Positions 59,101-64,000 of a stretch of 64,000 bases of DNA are shown one piece after another. The notes under the pieces were generated by a model. That model made no database searches. It saw nothing but the letters and a program-made list of their open reading frames with translations, and had not been told where the DNA came from. The position numbers and the translations under genes were made by a program. Origin of the DNA: Apoderus coryli (lineage: Eukaryota; Arthropoda; Insecta; Coleoptera; Attelabidae); NCBI GenBank assembly GCA_911728435.2, contig OU452206.1, positions 10,632,297 to 10,696,296 of the forward strand, written 5' to 3'. Numbering within the stretch: position 1 is the stretch's first letter; each line of letters starts with the position of its first letter.

Positions 59101-62068
59101 GTACATGAAACAATTGGTTTACAGTGTACCAATTATAAATGACTACTGGAGAGAGTTCATGAAGCTGCGAGGGAAATAAGAAACGAACAAATTCATTAGT
59201 TGAAAAATGTAGAATGTGCATTACTGTCAATGGAGGGCAATTTGAACAGTTGTTATGAATTTTCTTAGTTAAATTTTGAGATTAGTTTTTTTATTGTTAA
59301 AATTTTAATTGTACTGATAGGCCTTAAAATTTGTTGATAAGTAATTTGTTATTATTAATTCCACGGCAACTTTACTTTGATTTTTCATTTTGTGGTCTGG
59401 TAAACGTTAATTTGCAATTTATCGGTTAATATTCTATAAAAATGGTAGAAACCACAACATCGACAATTAACTTTTTTGTAGCATATAAGTTGCTCTTTTT
59501 AAGAAGGTAATAATTTGAAATAATGAAGCTTGTCAAAGCTGTCTTTAATTTATGTGTAAAATTTACCCAAATGCCCCCTATATCTACGCCAATGAACAGT
59601 TAATGAAAGTCAAAATAATGCAGATTATTTTAGGTTACCAGTCCCCACATGCATGTAAAATTTTATCAAAATCGGTTAGCTAGTTTATGAGCACAGAATT
59701 TTGTTTTTGCTAATTTGACCACTAAATTTGGACACACTGTATCTCGATAACGAAGCATTTGCGGACATGGGTTCAATGGCAAAAAATGCTTGAATTGTGT
59801 TCAGGAATCTCCAGTTTTCGTTTGTTGCAACCATAAAGAATCACCCTGTATATACGACAGTCTTTTACAACGGTAAAGATAAAGAAAATATAAAGCTATT
59901 GATAACTTTCGTTTGTATCAGTATGATGATTGCCGTTTAACATATATTGAAGTGAATGAGTGTGGTTGACGGATTTCCACTGCAGTATGGATTAATCCGT
60001 TCAAATAAAAAAAAAACAGGATTTTAACTAATCAAATCGATCACACATAAAAGTTATAACTCGATATACCTAGGTTCAACTCTGCACATTTATCGAGCGC
60101 ATAATAAGCACACAAATACAAGAATATTTAAATGTGAATAATATTCTACCACCATTTAAGTTGGGTTTTCGAAAGAAGCCCAGTACTGAGACAGCTCTGC
60201 TGAGGGTTTGTGATGATCTGGCTCAGGCGCTCGACAAATCTCAGTGTGTAGCATTCATCCTCATTGACCGAAGTAAAGCGTTCGACCTGGGAAATTTCAG
60301 TCTACTTTTGGCTAAGCTCAGATACTTGGGATTTGATGCCCTCGCTTTGGGATGGCTTAAGAGTTATTTATTTATTTATCTCAGTGGTCAAGCGCTGTCG
60401 CGGAGTGCCTCAGGGAACCATACTAGGACCTTTTGGTTTATATATAAGGTTTTGTTGTTGCGTCAAACATAAATTATCTGAAAATGCATATGTATGCGGA
60501 TGACATCCAATTTTACATACCTCTCTATGTAACAGATACAGATGATGCTTTTGCCAAAGTTAATGGGGACTTGGATGCTTTCTCGGACTGGTGTGAAGCT
60601 AATGGTTTAAAAATAAAGCGTACTAAATAATAATAATGCGGTTATAAAGTGGATACATAAGCGAAAAACCTTGGAGTATTATTTGACACTAGACTAAGTT
60701 TTCAGAAGCATTGCTATCGACTTAAAGCAATGTATCCGTTAAAGAGCTGCCTTATGGAATCAACGTTCAAACTGGTCAAGGCGCTCATCTATCCTCACCT
60801 TAATTACTGTTCACAAGTTTATTATAATTTTTTAACAAATTACAACAAAGATAAAATCCAAATCCATTGCATTAGATTCGCGTGTTTGGTGCCATACAGG
60901 TCTCATATCACTGCTTTTCTCGATCGGCTCAATGAGCGTAAAGTGCTTGTCAGACTTGAGTATCATTTTTTAATATTATTGTATATTGTATCAGTACACA
61001 CCTATCTATCTAAAAGAATTATTACAGCGTAGGGCTGCTGTTCATAATTTAAATAATATACGGCAAAATATGTTCACGATTCCATAGCATGGAACTTCGA
61101 AGTTTGAGGGCTGTTTCTCTTATGTGGCGCCTCAACTTCTGAACAAGGTAATTGACTTGTTGCATTTGCCTTTGCCACGATTTAAAACTCAATTATGATT
61201 GCGTTTAGCACAGTAAGTTTTTGTTTTATTTTGTATAAATTACTATCTGATGTCTCTTTCATTCAGGAAAATATATTTCCTTTTGTATGATATTTGTGGT
61301 GCCTGATATATATAATATTTAATGTATAACATGGAATAATATTTATATTATGTATAATATAAAATCTAAATTCATGTTCTTAATTTCAGGTACATATGTT
61401 TTTTTAATATCAATAAAATATCTTAAGGCTGTTTGATCAGTCCCCAAATTCAAAGGAAGACAAATACTTGAGTGCCGAATGTTGACCTAAAAATTAGGTA
61501 CACTAAATACGTCTTAAATGATAGCTCCCCCTTCAGCCTATAACTACAACATTGAAAGTCACAAATGTTTGCAGCATCATAGATAGTAAATTAAAAAATA
61601 TACCTTTATACAAAATATTTAACCTGTTTTTGTGCGTCTTTAGCAGATCTAAATCGTCTCCCGCGCTGTTGATTCATTTTGGCGCGGGGTGCAACGCCAT
61701 CTATTGCCATGAAAAAAAGTTTTTTCGGTCTTATCATCCGAAATAATACTTCGATATAATGAAATATGTCTTGAAATATTTTTTCTTCCGTTATACGAAA
61801 ATGTGGATTATTATCATCTGGATGAGAGCACATATGTATAATACCATTCATATCCAAATATAAATTGTCAAAGGTTGGCATCTACAAGATTACAAAACGG
61901 ACATACAAATGCACTGAGTGAAACATACTTAAAGGATACAAGAAACAAATAAAGTTCTACATATCCAGAAGTTGAATTTATTTTATTTCTTACTTGATAC
62001 TCTTTAACGACTTCACTCAAACAAGGATATCGTTCACTAATATATCTAAAAAATTTTGGTACACCCAT
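38194..62068 (-). CDS. XRN1: 5'-3' exoribonuclease XRN1 (pacman orthologue)
   Basis: Cytoplasmic nuclease that degrades decapped mRNA from the 5' end. Exons in coding order: 62,068-61,994; 61,881-61,624; 57,830-57,648; 57,470-57,306; 57,236-57,069; 56,675-56,555; 56,497-56,337; 56,082-55,951; 55,713-55,604; 53,825-53,633; 52,895-52,722; 51,314-51,024; 50,747-50,581; 50,338-50,210; 47,473-47,197; 46,968-46,821; 46,332-46,038; 45,465-45,273; 44,001-43,810; 43,733-43,622; 41,911-41,571; 41,340-41,143; 40,337-40,152; 39,276-39,061; 38,918-38,664; 38,283-38,194. They sum to 4,830 bases: 1,609 residues. [20 protein letters not shown] at the start separates XRN1 from nuclear XRN2. Active-site acidic residues are in [37 protein letters not shown] and [10 protein letters not shown]. 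The 3' exons encode a Gln/Pro/Tyr-rich linker, a dsRNA-binding-like block ([23 protein letters not shown]) and a basic tail. Confidence 0.95.
39610..40075 (-). mobile_element. LINE 3'-end fragment
   Basis: On the minus strand the pieces [19 protein letters not shown], then [15 protein letters not shown], then [20 protein letters not shown] match the region after the reverse transcriptase in jockey-like LINEs. Typical features are a Q-x-R-F-L-R motif, an L-E-x-R-R motif and a final short conserved block. Stops interrupt it. It lies in the XRN1 intron 39,060-40,338, in the same orientation as XRN1. Confidence 0.6.
42514..43524 (+). mobile_element. Internally deleted Tc1/mariner-type transposon
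   Basis: The ends are inverted (AAGGGTGTTTTTTATAGAGG and its mirror ending CACCCTT), flanked by TA, with inverted repeats of about 35 bp. Coding starts near 42,627 with [20 protein letters not shown]. It jumps to [14 protein letters not shown] and then to [36 protein letters not shown] and [12 protein letters not shown]. Stops and frameshifts occur throughout. It lies in the XRN1 intron between exons at 43,622 and 41,911, opposite in direction to XRN1. Confidence 0.8.
44370..45078 (+). mobile_element. LINE 3' end with a long open frame
   Basis: A 140-codon frame at 44,383-44,805 encodes [60 protein letters not shown] and [20 protein letters not shown]. This is the region after the reverse transcriptase in a jockey/R1-like LINE, with Q-R, W-L-x-M-x-x-R-R and F-x-Y-x-x-x-x-Y-N-x-I-P landmarks. 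A 3' UTR of about 250 bp ends in AAATAAATGTATTATTATTTT near 45,075. The absence of stops in the retained part suggests a fairly recent insertion. Confidence 0.8.
45744..45960. repeat. Solitary DNA-transposon end
   Basis: TACAAGGTGTCCAAAAAGGG at 45,745 looks like the terminus of the TACA(A/G)GGTGT family seen elsewhere. The text after it includes GTTGACCATCGCACTGCTGG, as in internal regions of such elements. No matching right end was found, so it is a fragment. Confidence 0.35.
47701..47743 (-). ncRNA. Hammerhead-ribozyme-like motif
   Basis: This is the mirror of the motif at 47,786-47,828: GCCA, CTGATGA, T, GTTAGCA-CTG-TGCTGAC, GAAAC, ATGGA, TGGC on the minus strand. It lies in the sense orientation of XRN1 transcription, so a working ribozyme here would cut XRN1 pre-mRNA inside the intron. 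The U expected before the cut is G. Confidence 0.45.
47786..47828 (+). ncRNA. Hammerhead-ribozyme-like motif
   Basis: GCCA at 47,786 pairs with TGGC ending 47,828. CTGATGA is at 47,790-47,796, and GTTAGCA pairs over seven bases with TGCTGAC around CTG. GAAAC is at 47,815-47,819. The stem II sequence differs completely from the copy at 20,426 yet pairs fully. The base before the predicted cut is GGA rather than a proper NUH, so this copy may have lost cleavage. Confidence 0.45.
48153..48190 (+). ncRNA. Hammerhead-ribozyme-like motif
   Basis: CTGATGA (48,153-48,159), then T, GCCC-AATTGA-GGGC, GAAAC (48,175-48,179), ATGTA. Stem II has four GC pairs. Stem I is not evident. It is a single copy without a mirror partner. 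Confidence 0.4.
48300..49100 (+). mobile_element. LINE 3' end
   Basis: Broken frames before 48,500 show [19 protein letters not shown] and [18 protein letters not shown]. The open frame 48,510-48,905 continues with [39 protein letters not shown] and [15 protein letters not shown]. This is the C-terminal half of a jockey-like LINE, and a 3' UTR of about 190 bp ends in GGCTATTATTATTATTAC. The flanks at about 48,243-48,290 and about 49,190-49,220 are reverse complements (GACGTTTCGATC / GATCGAAACGTC), so it landed inside an older foldback. Confidence 0.75.
49450..49785. repeat. Foldback repeat
   Basis: CCTACTTTGATTTTTTGCTTTTT-type sequence at about 49,451 is mirrored by AAAAAGCAAAAAGTCAAGTAGG at about 49,752. 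ATGGCAGATACTACA at about 49,508 is mirrored by TGTAGTATCTGCTATC at about 49,702. About 170 bp separates the arms. It has no coding and lies in an XRN1 intron. Confidence 0.5.
50848..50877 (-). ncRNA. Degenerate hammerhead-like motif
   Basis: On the minus strand CTGAGGA (50,877-50,871) and GAAACG (50,852 downwards) are spaced as in the other copies. The sequence between pairs only as ATGA-CGAA-TCAT and leaves CACAC before GAAA, so it is probably inactive. Confidence 0.25.
51372..52671 (+). mobile_element. Complete mariner element
   Basis: The element is 1,300 bp, flanked by TA on both sides. Its terminal inverted repeats are about 31 bp with a few differences (CGAGGCACGTTTTTTT and CGAGGGATGTTTTTTA, both leading into AGTAAGTACCGTTTT). 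It lies in the XRN1 intron between exons 52,722 and 51,314, transcribed opposite to XRN1. The open frame covers nearly the whole element. Length, ends and target duplication all fit a typical full-length mariner. Confidence 0.95.
51534..52658 (+). CDS. Mariner transposase with a D,D,N catalytic triad
   Basis: The first ATG is at 51,534, giving 374 residues and no internal stop or frameshift. The N-terminal part has two helix-turn-helix regions ([18 protein letters not shown] and [31 protein letters not shown]). Next is SRWVPKMLT, a variant of the WVPHEL linker. Then come VTGDETWV (first Asp), [11 protein letters not shown] (second Asp) and [13 protein letters not shown]. In active mariners the last motif is SDYHLF, with the third Asp 34 residues past the second. 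Here it is Asn (codon AAC), the same change as in human SETMAR. The C-terminus runs into the right inverted repeat, making the protein about 25 residues longer than usual. As read, it should bind its ends but cleave poorly or not at all. Confidence 0.9.
   Translation: MSPIIVSPADCEVRAVIRFLSAKGVKPIDIHREICEVYGQNIMSDGMVRKWVRAFKDGRTNVHDEERSGRPSVVNEDLVQKVEEKVRENRRFTISSMCDCFPQYSRSVLYRIVTENLNYRKLCSRWVPKMLTDLHKTQRLGSALTFLERYHNECEDFLDQIVTGDETWVAYVTPESKQQSMEWRHSSSPKRVKFKQTISARKIMCTVFWDRKGVLLVEFLPRNETINAESYCETLKNLRRAIQNKRRGKLSKGIVLLHDNARPHVANRTKDLIKSFKWETLDHPPYSPDLAPSNYHLFLHLKKHLGGQRLQDDNEVKTFVIQWLTSQAAEFYEEGIQKLVPRYDKYLNIHGNYVKIKLLRYLCTSFFNSKTVLT
52896..53632 (-). other. XRN1 intron, no further feature
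   Basis: Between the exons at 53,633 and 52,895 I see only AT-rich intronic DNA with a short possible transposon trace. No coding fragment or terminal repeat can be supported. Confidence 0.4.
54410..55440. mobile_element. Foldback element, about 500-bp arms, with hammerhead-like remnants
   Basis: The segment is an imperfect palindrome centred near 54,925. TTCGAGAATTTTTGAAAAATAG at about 54,438 mirrors CGATTTTTCAAAAATTCTC at about 55,412. CATTACGACGTTTCG mirrors CGAAACGTCGTAGTG. AGTGCCAAACTATGGCGATT-type blocks recur on both sides of the centre. In each arm a GATGGTTTTT...AAAAAC-GAAACGTCG motif occurs (minus strand about 54,581-54,615; plus about 55,266-55,300), like the hammerhead-like family with stem II G-U(5)/A(5)-C. 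It lies in an XRN1 intron. Confidence 0.7.
58117..59850 (+). mobile_element. Internally deleted DDE transposon with about 470-bp inverted repeats
   Basis: It begins TACAGGGTGATTCATTATGC and ends with the mirror ending AATCACCCTGTA. The arms mirror over several hundred bases; for example CGAAGCATTTGCGGACATGG at about 59,751 mirrors CCATGTCCGCAAATGCTTCG. A transposase relic lies between. It fills part of the 3.8-kb XRN1 intron 57,831-61,623. Such long arms compared with a Tc1-type ancestor suggest terminal expansion. Confidence 0.8.
58696..59180 (+). pseudogene. IS630/Tc1-like transposase relic
   Basis: An N-terminal piece ([32 protein letters not shown]) is followed after a frame shift by [15 protein letters not shown]. 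It ends with the last catalytic region [35 protein letters not shown]. The part with the first and second catalytic Asp is deleted. It is the same transposase kind as the relics at 3,290 and 10,813. Confidence 0.75.
60120..61200 (+). mobile_element. LINE reverse-transcriptase region
   Basis: Frames in order: [44 protein letters not shown], then [12 protein letters not shown], then a YADD-like [12 protein letters not shown] at about 60,490, then [20 protein letters not shown] and [11 protein letters not shown]. These are successive reverse-transcriptase motifs of a jockey/CR1-like LINE. They are broken by several frameshifts. It lies in the XRN1 intron 57,831-61,623, antisense to XRN1. Confidence 0.75.
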
Positions 62069-63317
62069 ATTGATTAAGTGGCTGCAAATAACAGTAATTT
62101 AAATTTAATATTGATACAATAAATTGTAGCTTGTAAACTAAATTTCGTCAAATTTTAGAACTTTTCTAAATATAGACCCTAAAATCACAAAAACAATAAT
62201 TTAAGGTTATGTTATTATTTTAAATTGACATATGACACTGCCAATTACAAATGCAAATTAAATTGCTTTTATTGATTTCATGCGACTGAGTAACAAGTTA
62301 CTCTCCTGAATTGAAATAAAAGTCTGACTGTACAAATTGAATTTAATAATTGACATCCAACGGTGACACGTCAGACCAGACATGTTTCGAGGACACACAT
62401 CCCCATCATCAACTTGATTTTTTTTTCGTTTTGGTTCGCATATCATGTGAACAGAGAGTTAAAAATTTAAAAATGAAAACGACTATGAACTGGTTCTAGT
62501 TTTCTTCGCTTGCGCAGTTTGCTTTTCTGCGTTTGCGAAATACCATAGAATAAGAAAGCTACGAGCTTACTTATTCTATGGAAATACTAGTAATAGATGC
62601 ACACAGTTTGCCGTTCACGGAGCATACGGAATCAGTTCGTAACCAGTTCCGAATCGATTTTGCAGTTCTAAGGATTGAGGAAGAACTGTTGGTTCTGACA
62701 TGCGCAGTCATAAAAAATGAAAACAAAAATAAAATAAGTTATCAATTAGATAACGTTTCTTGTTTCCATTACTTTATTAATCGGCATAGTTTGACGAGCT
62801 TTTTATAATATGAGCAATCAAAATTTGTCTTGTTCTTTTTAATTCTTAGGCCATTCTGAAAATTCCACCATTGTCTTTTGGCTTTACTTTCATGTTCACC
62901 AGTTTTTTTTTTTCTACCAATTCTTGAAAACCGGGAGTAGACTGAACAAGAGATGTGAGGCGCTGTTCTTGTTCTGCTGAATGGAGAGAGCGGTGCTTCT
63001 CAGATGAGCTGAAATAGGAAATTCCCTATGGAGCAAATAGGTGAGTCCATGGAATGGGGATAATAACTTCTCAATAATATGTAATCTCTATGCGAAGCAC
63101 TGAAGATTGAAGATTTGGAATACCCAGTAGCCCACTATAAAGTAGCAGAAAAAAATGTCACTTTTCACTTTTATTAGGTTAGCTTAACTTGAAAGAAAAA
63201 TAAAAATGTAAACTATAAACAAAAATGTGTAAACAAGATGTCTGCAGGTTAAGTTTAATTCACATTTAAATTATAAATGTGTTATATCCTAATGAAATAA
63301 TACATTTTCTAATGAGA
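62069..63317. promoter_or_regulatory. Shared upstream region of XRN1 and MSL3
   Basis: The two start codons point away from each other across 1,249 bases, so both promoters and 5' UTRs lie here or in upstream exons. The region contains a decayed hammerhead-like copy (minus strand, 62,374-62,414) and a palindrome CCATAGAATAAG/CTTATTCTATGG at about 62,541-62,581. No TATA box or initiator can be singled out in such AT-rich sequence. The short frame at 62,578-62,808 is not convincing as a gene. Confidence 0.45.
62374..62414 (-). ncRNA. Decayed hammerhead-like motif
   Basis: On the minus strand TTGATGA, T, GGGGA...TCCTC (five pairs, one G-U), GAAAC, ATGTC, TGG. The first base of CTGATGA is changed to T. 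GTC before TGG would be an acceptable cleavage triplet. Confidence 0.35.
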
Positions 63318-63600
63318 ATGGTCTCAACTAGAGGAATCAAATTAAAATTTTTCATTGGTGAAAAAGTTCTGTGTTACGAGCCAGATCCTACAAAAGCAAA
63401 AGTATTGTACGATTCAAAAGTAAGTAGGTACCTATACAATATAAACAGTTTTGTATTGATGATTTTTTGCTTATACGAATTATGTTTTTATTTAAAGTTA
63501 ACATATTTATTAAACATACTTGATATTGTAGGTATTGGATATTGTTATTCGTAAAGATCAACGTGGAAGGAAAACTGTAGATTATTTAATTCACTTTCAG
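63318..63600 (+). CDS. MSL3: MSL3 (male-specific lethal 3), 5' part
   Basis: Exon 1 runs from the ATG at 63,318 to 63,419 and exon 2 from 63,532 to 63,600, joined in phase 0. A further upstream in-frame ATG at 63,312 adds two residues. The protein begins [20 protein letters not shown], then [14 protein letters not shown], then [23 protein letters not shown]. This is the start of the chromo-barrel domain of MSL3, with the GEKVLCxEPDPTKAxVLY signature that separates MSL3 from MRG15. MSL3 is a subunit of the MSL histone H4K16 acetyltransferase complex. The rest of the gene lies beyond the window; the donor at 63,601 (GTAAGT) is intact. Confidence 0.93.
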
Positions 63601-64000
63601 GTAAGTGAAACGCATATCAAATAAGGAATATATTTTTTCTAATTGTTATAATATTTATAGATTATTGGTTGTCGTAAGTGAAATATTTTATTTATTCATC
63701 TTTTTAATAGAAGATATCAATGTTCATTTTATTTTTGTTACTCCTTAATCTCATAAATTAAATTCACATAATGACTTTCCCTGACTAATTATGCCGTAGG
63801 TACTTGTTATTTATTTCGAATAAAATGTTAAATGTTTAATCAACTAATTTTAATTCAAAATTATTAAAAATTCAAAGTCTTTTTTATTTAAAGTCAAAAC
63901 CTGAAAACTCCCTGACAATCAACAACTGAAAACATTACCAATCAATAAAAAATATCTAAATGGCGAAAACACAACAAATGTTAATTAAAGTAAAACACAT
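63601..64000 (+). other. MSL3 intron 2, cut by the window end
   Basis: It begins with GTAAGTG and shows no acceptor followed by MSL3-like coding (the expected next residues would continue the chromo-barrel). It is AT-rich throughout and carries no recognisable repeat. Confidence 0.6.

Noticed and set aside
60120..61200. Endogenous viral or retroviral polymerase
   Set aside because: The reverse-transcriptase blocks are of the jockey/CR1 LINE type. No gag, protease, integrase or long terminal repeat is present, and I found no virus-derived gene in the window.
61624..62068. XRN2 instead of XRN1
   Set aside because: The N-terminus reads [20 protein letters not shown], which is the XRN1 form. 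The long C-terminal region with a Gln/Pro-rich linker and the total of 1,609 residues also fit XRN1.

Overview
The window is AT-rich animal nuclear DNA, almost certainly from an insect. The genes are split by many GT-AG introns. They include orthologues of SCAP, XRN1 (pacman), MSL3 and MORN4 (retinophilin-like). The spaces between are packed with insect-type mobile DNA: mariner and other Tc1/mariner/IS630-type elements, piggyBac, hAT, jockey-like LINEs, a tRNA-derived SINE and many foldback elements. I cannot name the order or species.

Layout, left to right. (1) 1-4,797: no host gene recognised; nested repeats, including a transposase relic on the minus strand split by a hAT-like element with a perfect 8-bp target duplication. 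(2) About 4,798-15,030 (+): a small secreted cystine-knot ligand gene, most like the Trunk/PTTH group, with IL-17 or Spaetzle-like folds as alternatives. It has a signal peptide, an acidic propeptide, a dibasic cleavage site formed at a splice junction, and two alternative last exons each encoding the second half of the knot. Its large third intron holds three foldback or internally deleted DDE elements. (3) 15,031-18,505: intergenic, with a Harbinger-like relic and a hAT-like element. (4) 18,533-33,457 (+): SCAP, the sterol-sensing escort of SREBP, reconstructed as 13 exons that sum to an open frame of 1,333 residues. (5) 33,458-36,992: intergenic with a LINE relic. (6) 36,993-38,043 (+): a MORN4-type protein in three exons. 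(7) 62,068-38,194 (-): XRN1, the cytoplasmic 5'-3' exoribonuclease, reconstructed as 26 exons that sum to an open frame of 1,609 residues. Its introns hold an intact mariner with an altered catalytic triad, several LINE ends, a near-perfect 350-bp palindrome and further DDE relics. (8) 63,318 to the window end (+): the first two coding exons of MSL3, head to head with XRN1.

The host genes look like independent housekeeping, signalling and chromatin genes, not one pathway. MORN4 and XRN1 are tail to tail with abutting 3' ends, and XRN1 and MSL3 are head to head across about 1.25 kb.

The most unusual signals are: (a) a family of hammerhead-ribozyme-like motifs (CTGATGA, a helix whose sequence differs from copy to copy but still pairs, then GAAAC and ATGT), often sitting as mirror-image pairs inside foldback elements; (b) the duplicated alternative last exons of the cystine-knot ligand; (c) a full-length mariner transposase whose third catalytic Asp is Asn, as in human SETMAR; (d) three hAT-like elements, each filled with copies of its own short motif. 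All exon models come from reading the sequence by eye and are supported by agreement of reading-frame phase; no database search was run.
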